DNA of 64,000 bases from assembly GCF_032854445.1 (NCBI RefSeq), contig NC_088297.1, positions 18,859,127-18,923,126 on the forward strand, read 5' to 3'. Numbering within the stretch: the stretch's first letter is position 1; each line of letters begins with the position of its first letter. The position numbers were made by a program, and so were the translations under genes. Below are positions 32,042 to 43,087 of the stretch, piece by piece. Under the pieces are notes generated by a model. It worked only from the letters and a program-made list of their open reading frames with translations, had not been told where the DNA came from and made no database searches. The stretch is from Liolophura sinensis (lineage: Eukaryota; Mollusca; Polyplacophora; Chitonida; Chitonidae).

Positions 32042-32738
32042 AGGGAGGAGGGTGACAGGGGTATAATTTATGTCTTTTAAGGCGCTATCTGCAAACTTCC
32101 TTTTAGGGTAATCTTTAAACTAGCTGGGTTATGTCCGTTCCTCAGTATACATGTATACACTGTAAAATTTTGATACAGTGTGAATTTAATTGCCAGGTTA
32201 TACGTACCCAAAGAAAAACAGTCCTTTAAAAGAACATTATTCGTAGATATAATCACATTGCCAAAACACATTTATGATTTTGAATGCCTCTTTTCATTTC
32301 ACTGTTTAAAGACGATACATTACGTGATTTGACAGATACTATTTACAGTGTAAGTACGGGGTATATATAGTGCTTCGGTATAAGTTTATTGTATGCCGTG
32401 CGTATTGAAACGATAAAACGCAAGGTTTTGCTGACACAAGGCTTTAGAATTAAAGAGTCCTTGAATATGTATACCTACACACACACATACTCATGTCGAC
32501 AAAATGGAGAGAACCTAAAGTAAATATACTTAGAGTTTTATGACAAAAGCCGCTGTCTCGATTTTCGTCTATCACAAACGCACTAGATCGTGACGTTGAA
32601 TCTGCTATTCTTACAAGCCCTTTTGCATATAAAACGGGTTTTACAGCAATCTTAGTATATTTGTTCATGCAAGCAGACGTGTAGTCAGATATATATGTGT
32701 CCGTGACTTTTTTCTCGTTCCCAATTACAGGCTCAATT

Positions 32739-33110
32739 CTCCTTACAGCGCATGCGTCACCAATCTACCTTTCACTTCACTGCCATCAATAGCAAGTTCT
32801 ATACACAAATCTTAAACAACGCCGAGGTCACTGGGTTCACGGTGATGAGGCAGGAAGCGATGTCAGAAAACACAATTCGCCTCAACATTTGTCTTAAATA
32901 ACACTTTATACACATGCATTCTCTCTACGTAGAGTATGTACAACACGATTCTAACAAAAACCTAAAACAATTTTATTGATGAATGGTGAGTAAATAGGTC
33001 CGCGGGAGGAGACAAGGCTATGTGAGTCTCACGGGCTCCAACGGTCAAGCTTGTCTATTGATGGCATTGATGTAAAACGAAAGGTAGAGCAACGCATGCG
33101 CTGAAAGGAG
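32739..33110. repeat. Imperfect inverted repeat, about 65-bp arms
   Basis: The left arm 32739-32803 (CTCCTTACAGCGCATGCG; CTACCTTTCACTTCACTGCC) matches the right arm 33046-33110 when inverted (CTCCTTTCAGCGCATGCG; CTACCTTTCG). About 240 bp lie between. It resembles the ends of a non-autonomous DNA element; family unknown. Confidence 0.6.
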
Positions 33111-33284
33111 CATGTGTAGAGCCCCTTTGACTGCCGATGACTGGGGTTGGTCAAGAAGATGTGATTTTTGAAGAATGATTGAAGGAATGGTGGGAGGGAG
33201 AGCGCGTACACTGGGGAGCCCCATGTGGGTGGTACGCTTCCGAACCTCAGGCAGTTCAATAATGCCTAATTTCTTTCTTATACA

Positions 33285-33480
33285 GTCTAGTGCTGCCTCA
33301 CTGCCCTTACAGCATGCAAAGTGATGTTAGAATGTATTTCTATTATTGCAGAAGATTATTATGTTAAATATTGCACACATATTCTATTGATTCAAGCACA
33401 AAGATTGCGTTAGAACAACAAAATGCTGTTTTGAATATAACACAGTGTTATGTTACAATAACAGAACAGCTAGCATTTTA
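33285..33480. repeat. Decayed MITE family 1 segment
   Basis: Shares AATATAACACAGTGTTATG-, ACACATATTCTATTGATT- and AATAACAGAACAGCTAGCAT-type strings with 23366-23725. The ends are not clear. Confidence 0.5.
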
Positions 33481-35278
33481 TTAGCGTTCCTAACCAATGA
33501 GGTCGTCAGTTCGAACCCAACTCTGGCTTGTTCTACTGTGGATTTCTACCAGAATATTTTTCAAGTAAAAATTTACATTAAAATTTTGCCCCTTTATTTT
33601 AGATGTTTTCGGTTTGAACATAGTCCCTGTGCGTGTAGCATGTTTGAATCCACGCATCGCTGATATTTCTGACCACTCCGCCAAGTTTCCAGAGTCGGAT
33701 CGAAGAAACAGAAGGATATTGCGCAATGTTTGGTAGTAGAGGCCTATATTGTCGTGATACAATTGTGCACACTTCCCAATAGCACTAGTAACCACGCTCT
33801 TACCCCAGTAAGTTCCGTTTGATTCATAGCCATGCTTGGCATAGAACCTCAAAATTCATAATAAAAGTTAGACTGTTAGAACACTTATTCCTCTGGATGA
33901 GCTCTGGCTAAATGTCAAACCACACAGTGAGAAATTTTCTTCACTTCTGCGGGTTTTTTTTTTTTTGGATACTGTCACTTTTCTCAGGATATTATCAGTG
34001 CATGTATCTTTTCTTTGCGGACACTACTTGTATGGTTTCCTGCGGAAATGGCGTTGGTTACATGTGCATATAGGCATTCAGTATACACTTATACAGCTTA
34101 CTACATACAGTGAGAAATGTAAGCCCACATACATCTATGTCTACAGTCGATATGAAACAAATCTGAAGATGGGAATGTACTAAGATAATGATACTAAGAT
34201 AAGATGGTGCATATAACTGCTCCAATAGATAGGCCGATACTAATTAAAAACTACAACATCCACGAGCTACATAGCTTCGTTTGGAATCTTTTAAAAAATC
34301 TGTCAACTAGCATACTCTGAATTCTAATGAAATGGGCAATAATATACATTATATCGAGAAAACAGGGGTTTAAGTGCAGGTCACGCGGGTCATCATGAAT
34401 CAGGTAGAGATGATTATAAGATATAATTATATGTATGCAGCTGGATTTTAGATGCCACGTATAGATTAAGGGCACTGTCCATGAAAAGCATTCACATGAA
34501 TTCCTTCTTAAAACATATGAGTAAAAATTCACGGATGTACATGTATGAGGGGACATTCCTTTGTCGTGCGCGAATGGAACCGTGATCTTGCCGCGTCCCG
34601 CAAGGCGCGACATAACGGGGACGAGGGCGATACCATTCGCGCGCGATTTGCCCCTCCTCTTGCCGCAGACCGCAGGGCGAGATGTCCACATCCGGCTTCC
34701 ATACTTCAACAGTGCCGTGGCGTGTTCTACAATCGAGTAGCACATGTACATCCGCAGGCGCAATGCCTAACCACGAAGTATAGTAGGGTCGGGTTCAATC
34801 TCGGCACTGGACAGGGAATTTTGGGGATTCTTTTCTGTTCGTGGAGACCTTGGTATTACTATGCAGACGACTTGTGTTACAGTTTGTGCATTCTTACGTT
34901 CTTTGAAGTCAACTTGTACTAACATGGCGAGTAAGCCATTTCGTCAAAAGTGATGAAGTTCGTTTACTCCGGGCACTCGGGTTTTCTCCATCCATAATGC
35001 AAACCGCCACATTAGAAGGGAAACAATTGGTCAAATAAATCGTTTCTTTAGGAAATTTATCCTTGTACCTGGCGACAGATCAATTTTCTAACACCTATAC
35101 GAACTTGACAGTTATCATTAGGCCTACGTGAAACGTTCTCATTTACGAAATTGTATCCCAATTTAAACAAAAACTTAAAAAAAGAATGATAGCTGGAAAA
35201 GAGAAAAAAAAAAGAGAAAAATAGTCTCCTATGCGGAGACAAAGCCTGTTGAATATAGCTTTGCCAAGAGTTATGACG

Positions 35279-35460
35279 GCAGTGCCGAGGTGATTAGCGC
35301 GCTAGCATGACGTAATAACACAGGAACCTACCAGCAATGCAGTCGCTTTGAATTTCCACCAGCTCTGCCCAGTTTTCTCCCCCTATAATGCTGGTCGCCG
35401 TCGTATCAGTGAAATATTTTTGACTACGGCGTAAAACACAGATCAAATAAATAAATACAT
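35279..35460 (+). repeat. SINE family 1 copy
   Basis: Head GCCGAGGTGATTAGCGCGCT, B-box region CAGTCGCTTTGAATTTCCAC, body CCTATAATGCTGGTCGCCGT, tail AATAAATAAATACA. Plus orientation, with an internal deletion compared with 36240-36475. Confidence 0.75.
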
Positions 35461-35672
35461 AACCACAGTGATTAAAGCCATCATGCAAACAATTCATCAA
35501 GTAGATAACTGTACGGATGCCGTCGTGGGATTATTATTTTCATAAACCGAAAATGTAATTTACACTTCAACGACTGACAATGACTTTAGCCACACTCAAC
35601 AAATCTGCATGTCGACGGAAAATGTGCTGGAATAAAACAGATGATCAGAAGTTACAAACTCATTGCACTTGG

Positions 35673-35678
35673 TTTATT
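35673..35678 (-). terminator. Candidate polyadenylation signal of RLC gene 2
   Basis: AATAAA on the minus strand, about 50 bp past the stop codon at 35727. A short 3' UTR would result. Confidence 0.5.
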
Positions 35679-35726
35679 ATGTAAACACGTATCTAAAAAA
35701 AAAAACAATCAGAGAGGACTACGTCA

Positions 35727-38558
35727 TCATGCCGACGGCTCTTGCGCAGGAGGCTTCGCAGGGGGGTCATCGTCGTCAGGGTCGCGCGTGCCGTGTTTGA
35801 TGGTTCGGGTGAACTCGTTATAGTCAAAGTTTCCCGAAGAGATGGGAGCGCAGTGGAACAGAGCGTCCACCATATCCTGGCTCCAGCGATCACCCATTGT
35901 AGTTAGGCACTCACGGAGGTAGTCCTCTGGAATGACACCTGAAAAACAAACAATAAAACACTCCGTGTAACTTTACATACGTTATGTAATATCCATTGAA
36001 AATAAAATGTGCAGTATGCTTTGTTTATATATAAATATTTACCAGCGCAATAAAACAGCCTGGCACGACTTCAAATCATTGTTATACGCCATGGTCTTAT
36101 GGTTACATCTAAAATATCCTTGGCATGCAAACCGAGAGGACAGATTCTAAAATTGATTGCTTATAAATCTGAACATCCATAAGAACAAGTGTGCCAGGGG
36201 TCCAAATTGTGCATATAACGCTGATGCAAATATTATCCCTATTAGTGCGCCAGTGCAGCGTAAAGACCCAGGAGTCGCTGTGAGTTCAAGTCCAGTTCAT
36301 GCTGGTTTCATCTCCGGCCGTACATGGGAAGGCCCCTCAGCAACCTGTGGATGGTCATGGATTTCCCCCGAGGTTTGCCCGGTTTCTTCCCACCATAATG
36401 CTGGCCGCCGTCATAAAAGTGAAAGATTCAATGGTACGGCGTAAAACACTAATCAGATAAATAAATAAATCAACTTCTGAACAATTGTTTCTACGATGTA
36501 AAAGCCTAATTGGTCAAGTTATAATTATAAATGCAGTTAATATTGAGGAACTTTTCCTTTAAAATATAATTCTGACCAAATCCTTTGTGCTGACAAATTT
36601 GTAGTACTCATGCAGTACAAGAAAACAATTGCCAATTCGACTTTGCACAAGTTGCAGATGCTGGGGAAAAGCTGCACTTTTACAAATGTGGATTTTTTCT
36701 CTGAAACCTCGAACATTTTCTCGACCTTTCATTCGATCATTTATTTATATATTTGTACTCTGAAAAAATTAATCTGTTAAATTTAACAGAAAGTCTGTTC
36801 TTATATTCAACAAATATTCTGTTATTCTATGGGAATCGTTATGTTGAATTGATATAATATGTGTGTTATATTTAACAGAATAATTTGCTACGATAACAGA
36901 ATAACATTCCAGCATCACTCAGATAACAGACTTAAGTTTAACAGATTCATTTTAGAGTGTAGAGTTCGTGTGTATATTCATTTCACCTTTTGTATTCCTA
37001 ATCAAACTATCGATCAACGTAAAATTCAACAGTGTTAATGACAACGACCACAAATGAACTCACCTGTATTCCTTTCGTCGAAGCAGGCGAAAGCGTTCTT
37101 GATCACATCTTCTGGATCTGTGCCTTGTAGTTTCTCCCCGAACATCGTCAGGAACATGGTAAAGTTTAGCGGTCCCGGCGCTTCTTTGATCATGCCCTCG
37201 AGTTGCTCATCCGGGGGATCCTTGCCAAGGGAGGTAAGCATTTCTATCAAGTCCTCCTTGTCGATGAAGCCGTCACGATTTTGGTCTATGACGTTGAAGG
37301 CTTCCTGGAACGAGATGAAATGTCCACATACTACACTGTATGCATGATAATCCATCTGCTCAAATTTATAACAATTCGAAACAAATCCGATCTCAATGCC
37401 CCAGAAAGACCTGAACATAAGTTCCTGTGACATGCTGCCCAACTAAAATAGGCAACCCAGTAAGTTAAACATTGGTATGCTACTTTTGTTGTCATTTGTT
37501 ATTGTTGATCTGTGCGCATGACGGCAACGCACGAGTTCACCTTTCAAAATGGAGCTCGATGGTATGTGTATGAGCCTGTGTTTGTGAAGATGAACCCATC
37601 GAGTGTCAGGAATTCAATGTGAAAATGAATTCGCAAAACCCGTGCCGCCTTTCGGCATAGATAATTTATGAAAAAATCAGTTAACAAAAGTGAAGCTTTT
37701 GATCTTAGACGATTTTCAGTTAAACATATTACTCTTCCAAGTGGCCAAAAATAATACATGTATCATATATGCTGTAAAAGCACAACCTGACTTTAGATGA
37801 AAGCGGGCGTTTAGATAATAACTTTCTTTTGTTGGTGTTTTACGCCGTGTTCAATAATATTTCAGTTGTCTGACGGCGAGTTTGTACAGCATGTCGCCAC
37901 TGACCTGAGAATCCCAATCTCACATAAAACGACCTCATGAAAGGTGGTGTTATATGCTCCATAATTCAAAATTTGAACCCCACTGTCCTGTACGATCGGG
38001 TCCAGATATCTCGTCCAATGAAAATGAGGTTCCAATTTCTGTCTATCATCGCGAACTTCTCTCGATCAATCATTAGCGCGCTAATTCGAATACTTTTATA
38101 GAGGGCCTCTGCAAGCGCAGCGTATAGAACCAGGAGCCTCTCACCAATGCAGTCGATGTGAGTTCCTTTTTGGCCATACGTGGGACGGTCTTTCAGCAAC
38201 CTGCGGATGGTCGTGGGTTTCCGCCGTGCTCTGCCCAATTCCCCCCACTATAATGCTGGCTGCCGTCGTATAAGTGAAACATTCTTGAGTTCGGCGTAAA
38301 ACACCAATCAAATAAATAAACAAATCGAATAAGTATTTGTGGCCTTGTAATTGAATGAAATCTATATGCATTTAAGGGCTTTAAATTGGTCACATCAAAA
38401 TGGTTCAATGTTATACGTGGAATGTTTAAAAAGTCATAGCAGGGGAGATAACTCACCTTGAACTCCTGTACCTGATCTTGACTGAACATGGCGAAGATGT
38501 TAGAGGTGTACCTCTGTGTGCGCGTGCGATGGCGCTTCTTGCTCTTGTGACTCGACAT
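35727..38558 (-). CDS. Myosin regulatory light chain, gene 2 (smooth/non-muscle type)
   Basis: Coding exons 38457-38558, 37064-37304 and 35727-35938 make 184 residues. The N-terminus [20 protein letters not shown] keeps Thr-Ser at the kinase site. EF-hand loop [12 protein letters not shown] is intact. [16 protein letters not shown] and [17 protein letters not shown] are RLC signatures. The exon phases and the 241-nt middle exon equal those of gene 1, so the two arose by tandem duplication; the protein tails differ (this one ends in [18 protein letters not shown]). Donors are AAG|GTGAGT and ACAG|GTGAGT; acceptors CTCGTTCCAG and GTTTTTCAG. An acceptor at 38602-38604, 43 bp before the ATG, implies a separate 5' UTR exon, for which 41494-41598 is a candidate. 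Confidence 0.95.
36240..36475 (+). repeat. SINE family 1, long copy (RLC gene 2 intron 2)
   Basis: Nearly full element: B-box region GTCGCTGTGAGTTCAAGTCC, body CACCATAATGCTGGCCGCCG, then ACGGCGTAAAACACTAATCA and tail (AAATA)n. This copy shows the tRNA-derived head most clearly. Confidence 0.85.
36758..36959. repeat. MITE family 1, short copy (RLC gene 2 intron 2)
   Basis: About 200 bp with inverted ends (CTCTGAAAAAATTAATCTGT and, inverted from the right, CACTCTAAAATGAATCTGTT), bounded by TA at 36756-36757 and 36960-36961. TA duplication would fit a mariner-type element. Confidence 0.7.
37832..37885 (-). repeat. SINE family 1 fragment
   Basis: GTTGGTGTTTTACGCCGTG then CAATAATATTTCAGTTG; the tail end only. 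Confidence 0.6.
38071..38328 (+). repeat. SINE family 1 copy (RLC gene 2 intron 1)
   Basis: CATTAGCGCGCTAATTCG head, CCAGGAGCCTCTCACCAATG, TCAGCAACCTGCGGATGGTC, GGCGTAAAACACCAATCAAA, tail AATAAATAAAC. Confidence 0.85.
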
Positions 38559-38882
38559 GATAGCGTTAATTTCGATGACGCCCTAATATGTCAGCAATAG
38601 CCTGAAATATGAAGATGTTTGTTTCCATTTTCATAATATACATGGTGTGCATGTTTTATGGCATTAATTATACTCATTCATTGTGTCCATACAGAGATAG
38701 CTAATGTACGAAAGATATCGCAGAAAAGAAAAAAAAAGGAATGAACAAAAGTATCCACAGGTTTACCATATAAAAATAAATAGGAGACTAAATGCGTTCA
38801 AACTTCAAAGTTCTGGCCTTTGGAGTATAAAAAAAACAATTTTAGTCACAATATATAGGCCTAGGCCTAGACACAATTTTAT

Positions 38883-39046
38883 TTACTTAATTATTTATTT
38901 GATTGGTGATTCACGCCGTATTCAAGAATATTTCACTTATATGACGGCGGCCAGCATTATGACAGGAGGAAACCAGGCAGAGCCCGAGGGAAACCCACGA
39001 CAATCCGCAGGTTGCTGGAAGATCTTCCCACTAACGGCCAGACACA
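38883..39046 (-). repeat. SINE family 1 copy
   Basis: TTATTTATTTGATTGGTG, then ACGGCGGCCAGCATTATGAC, then GGGAAACCCACGACAATCCG. In the 5' intron of RLC gene 2. Confidence 0.85.
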
Positions 39047-39194
39047 ATTTTATAAACAATAGGTTTGAGAAATCCATTGAACACAAACTGGTGATTTAAA
39101 TGATAATGTTACACACACAGCCGATTCTGTCTCGTTATCCTGGACTTAATACTAGAACAGCTATCTATATAAGCATGCAGGCTGCTAATGAATT

Positions 39195-39327
39195 CTATTA
39201 GGGTCATACGTGACAAGGTCTTGCAGCAGCCTGCGATCCGTCGGGATTTGTTCGGTTTCATTTCACCTTATAAGTCAAATATCCTTAAATCGACGTAAAA
39301 CTCCAGTCAAAGAAATAAATAAATGAT
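39195..39327 (+). repeat. SINE family 1, degenerate copy
   Basis: CAGCAGCCTGCGATCCGTCG and ACGTAAAACTCCAGTCAAAG with tail AAATAAATAAAT. Confidence 0.6.
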
Positions 39328-39578
39328 TTCAAGAGGGACACCGAATTTTCTTGTGTTTATTTTTGTGTTTTTCTGTATAAAAGCTGTCAATGATAACAAA
39401 AATGTTTCTCAGTTGTGCTTTGATTGCAACTGTTCATAAATCCAACCTGGCGATCTAATTCAACACGATGAATGTACAGCCCCTCGGCCCAAGTTAAACT
39501 GAATTAGACACAGTCACGAAGCAGAGCGCCAGAGACTCTGGATGCACTGTCCATTCTTACAAGAGAATTATACTCACT

Positions 39579-39926
39579 CTAAAACTTGGAGTGAAGGCGT
39601 TTGATATAATAAACTTGACATACCAGTTTTTGCAGTAATAACTTTTGATGTTGACTGAAGTCGTCACATAACACACGGGATGTTACAAATGCTACAAGGC
39701 GAGTTAGGTACAGTATATTGTTCTCCAAGTAAGGACAATTTGCGGGGTCAAACTTGGAGCTATCCCTCCTGTGGTAAAATCTGCGAGAGAGAAGACCGTT
39801 TTGGTCTTTGTACGAATATAGGTCCAGATAAGATGTACCAACTGCAGAGTCGGTAGTTTCGGTGCAACCAATGGGGAATCTCGAGAAAAATAATAAATCA
39901 AACAAATAATCAAATTCTGTCGACAT
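39579..39926 (-). pseudogene. Relic of a retroelement reverse transcriptase, C-terminal part
   Basis: A 115-codon frame containing TSYLDLYSYKDQNGLLSRRF, YHRRDSSKFDPANCPYLENN and HQKLLLQKLVCQVYY. It resembles the region after the catalytic palm in an abundant invertebrate reverse-transcriptase family (typical pattern: SYLDL, then DKRDDFNF, then N-P-L-SNIP, then RH--L--KLL-QGY). The catalytic part is not seen. The assignment is from memory of that pattern and should be searched. Confidence 0.4.
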
Positions 39927-40821
39927 TCAAAGGATTTGAGTTGGATTCCTTGGTGATTAACGTGGGATCTAGACTTATATAGTTGTATCCGAATCAGGGG
40001 TGAATTTGTACATATATAGCGTTAGATTCCATTCACTCTTATGTGAAAATAAATGATCCTGACCCTATTGGTATCTCTACTCGTCCAGTCACAGGCATAA
40101 ACAACTTTTCACCTGCATATACTTCAAACAGATTAAACCTCAAGGAATCCTTTACGGCAAAACTGTTTTTCAATTCCACCCAATTAAAAGTAATGTTTAA
40201 GTCGCTTTTCAACTCTCCTATGCAAATGAAATAGATATCACTCCGCCACGCAGCAGAGATGATGCTGTACACTCCCTGCACGTGCTATCGCCGTGAGGAG
40301 AATGGTGCTCGGCAGCCGCAAGCACAGTAAACACAGTGTACTCGCGTGGCGCCATGGTAACCCGACACGATAACGTGATTAGGGGAACCAGTTAAACCTC
40401 GACCCTTGCTGACTTGATGTAAAATAAAGTTTTTGTCCAATAACAAACATCGGCAAAATTTAAATGGACATACTCATCCATTTATACATATTTGGACGAA
40501 AGGGGGTACTTGTACGCCTGCATGAGAAAAAAATGTCAAACAATTTCTTATAGGCCTTGAGGTTAATTATCGTCACTAGAAATACACATACAGTGCCGTC
40601 TTTGTGAAAGGGGCCAGCATTGTTGAAGATCTACATATATACATGTGTGGTGTATCAATATTGAGTGATTGATTTATCGATTTATTGGCCACTTGTTCAG
40701 AATATTAATAATTTGCTGATTTGTTTACGTCAGTTGCATCTAAAAAAAGGTATTGAAAATTTGACCAAGTGTATGTTCCACAAGAAGCAGTCAAGGGCTA
40801 TAACCTCATACGTTTATTTAT

Positions 40822-40978
40822 GTGTTTTTTTATTTAATTGGTGTATTACGCCGTACTCAAGAGTATTTCACTTATACGACGGCGGCCAGCATTATGGTGG
40901 GAGGAAACCGGGTGGAGCCCAGTGGAAACCCACGACCGTCCGCAGGTTGCTGACAGACCTTCCCACAAACGGCCGACC
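40822..40978 (-). repeat. SINE family 1 copy
   Basis: TTATTTAATTGGTGTATTAC, ACGGCGGCCAGCATTATGGT, GGAAACCCACGACCGTCCGC, CTTCCCACAAACGGCC. Well preserved. Confidence 0.85.
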
Positions 40979-41493
40979 TGATATGTAACTATACTGTTGA
41001 CAACACATGTTCAATATGCCATGACAATTACATTAAACTTAACTACGTCAGGATTTCTATGCGTATTAACACGTAACAGGCTTACACTAGGCACGTAGTC
41101 TCGATTAGGAGACGTTGTTTGTGTACTATGTGTACATATATTCTCAATTTATATGTCTACTGTGCTGTTAATCCATTTGGAAATAAGAATAATGATTACC
41201 TAATGGTTATAGTAAGCCTGTACGCAAGTTATATTCTATGAAGTGTAGATATCTTGAAAAGAAACCCAAACATCATTCTTTAGTCAGCTTTTTTCAACAG
41301 CCTATGTCAGTTACGGGAATATTATTATTGAAATAAAATACCAACAATTAACAATTTAGTCAGATACGCGTCTCCATCCCATGTACAGGTCGACTGCAAA
41401 ACCCTTTATAGACAGGCCTACGTGCATGTGATAACCAAATGGGATACCAGCACAATTTATAAAACAAAGGATATACAGCAGAATGGAACTTAC

Positions 41494-41640
41494 CCTGGCC
41501 ACGACGGGAAAACTGTTCTCCTCGTTCAAGGCTTCAGAACACCCAACTCTCCAAATCTCGTCCAAAACAATAATGGCTGATGTCGACGTCAGGACCAACA
41601 AGTGAACTCGCTGTAGTAGAGCTTTATATAAATAGCATGT
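41494..41640 (-). promoter_or_regulatory. Candidate promoter and 5' UTR exon of RLC gene 2
   Basis: On the minus strand a strong TATA-type string CTATTTATATAAAG (41622-41635) is followed about 30 bp later by an ATG-less stretch ending GGCCAGG|GTAAGTTCC (donor at 41488-41493). It supplies the non-coding first exon required by the acceptor at 38602. The AT-rich core also resembles a MEF2 site, which would suit a muscle gene, but the match is not exact. Confidence 0.5.
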
Positions 41641-42394
41641 GGCTGAGGTTTTCAATGCTTCCTTCTGCACCAGCAACGCAGACGCTGCGAGACGATGATG
41701 AGTCAAGGCGAGGCATCTTCCGCATCCTCCCATACACACATCTGGCTGTACTCACGCACGATGGAGTACGGGCTACAACATCAGAGGCGATCGGTACCCA
41801 GTAGGTAAACCTAGAATTGATGCCAGGCCAACATCTCTGCCACAGCCGCATCACACACTGTGGGTTTTAAACTCGAACAGCTGGAGTCCCAGATGGGTAT
41901 CACTGACTTGCTTGGCAACTTACTAACCCTTCCACGTGTGACATGCATCTATGTTCACCAACCTGATCGAAGACAAGCGGCCTTCAACACACGATATACT
42001 GCACAAACAGCCACACATGCGCCGTCGACCACTTATTGTCATCAAGTCCCCATAAGTAATGAGAATGGGTGAATCTTCTACAAAATACTTGACCACACTT
42101 GGGTTTGAACCTGTACCATCGTGAGGCAGATAAATGAGCTAATTTCCTAGTAAATCATGAATACATGTAAATCCCTGATATATATTACAGGAGATACATA
42201 TATATGTACTCTATATGCTCACTACTATGCTATGAGACTTATAGTGTATTTTATCTAGTATATAAATACCTACATGGAATTTATATGAAAATTTGTATGT
42301 AACACCCACACACAATAGGTGTAAATACCTTAACACACCAAACACGATGCCATATTTGCCTCATTTGGATACCAGACCCTATTTAAGATACATG

Positions 42395-42500
42395 TACCAG
42401 GCATGATGTTCCACTGAAAACACTTGACATGATGCCCCATTGAAGACACCAGACATAAAACCACATTGAAGACACCAGACATAATGCCATACTGAAACTG
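42395..42500. repeat. About 28-bp tandem repeat, four units
   Basis: GACACCAGACATAATGCCA with CATTGAA spacers. The same motif recurs at 44450-44545. Confidence 0.8.
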
Positions 42501-42777
42501 GAGCCCAAGGGCTGTGAAATGGGTCTATTGCTCTTCTTCTATTTTTATTTTTCTTGTATCTAATGACCAGTTGTCTCCTGATACAAAGCACTGGTCTTCT
42601 CCACCCAAAATGGGCCTATATCTGTTATTCTGTCTGCAATGGAGGTCCCTCCTCAGAATGACATGACTTTAAAGAGAAAATGCATTGTGTCATATTATGA
42701 TACACTGTAAGATTACAGTATTATCGTTATCGTTACACTTCCTGAATATAGCACAGATTCTAGTGTTGATAAACGGC

Positions 42778-42872
42778 TGAGACCACTGCGGGTTTCGAAC
42801 CAGCGACCTCAGAGTCAGGCACCAAATCGCCAGCAATACATGTCAACTCGACCAACAGGCCTTCCAGAAAAA
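42778..42872 (-). repeat. tRNA-like SINE head
   Basis: The minus strand reads TGGCGATTTGGTGCCTGACT, then GAGGTCGCTGGTTCGAAACC, a clear B box (GGTTCGAAACC). There is no acceptor stem pairing, so it is a SINE head, not a tRNA gene. Confidence 0.5.
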
Positions 42873-42961
42873 TAGATGGTAGTTGGCCGGTAGACTTTAC
42901 ACCGAACATGCATTACCCCTCTGATGATCACAAATGACACCACTCCCTTAGGTGCATATAT

Positions 42962-43087
42962 AAGACAGATACAGATGTCATTTAGAAAGTGGATAAAGTA
43001 ACAGTATTATCGTTAATAGTGTGTAATCCCTATTAACGATAATACTGTTACTTAATCCACTTTCTAAATGACATCTGTATCTGTCTT
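42962..43087. repeat. Near-perfect hairpin: 58-bp arms, 10-bp loop
   Basis: Left arm 42962-43019 (AAGACAGATACAGATGTCAT ... TATCGTTAATAG) and right arm 43030-43087 are reverse complements with one mismatch. The loop TGTGTAATCC is 43020-43029. No coding frame. Confidence 0.97.

Larger units (their letters stand above)
28250..35600. other. Intergenic stretch between RLC gene 1 and RLC gene 2
   Basis: No credible protein gene on either strand. It holds decayed SINEs (listed separately), a G26 run, an inverted repeat at 32739-33110 and a MITE-like piece at 33285-33480. The small frames here (for example 34251-34763 on the minus strand) have no recognisable motif. Confidence 0.6.

Noticed and set aside
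33490-33852. 120-codon minus-strand frame
   Set aside because: No recognisable motif; overlaps a decayed repeat and a tRNA-like B-box string.
40039-40281. 80-codon minus-strand frame and a nearby ACCATGGCG start
   Set aside because: No motif, no splice partner, and both lie in a leader intron of RLC gene 2.
42778-42872. tRNA gene
   Set aside because: A good B box, but no paired acceptor stem or complete cloverleaf; fits a SINE head.
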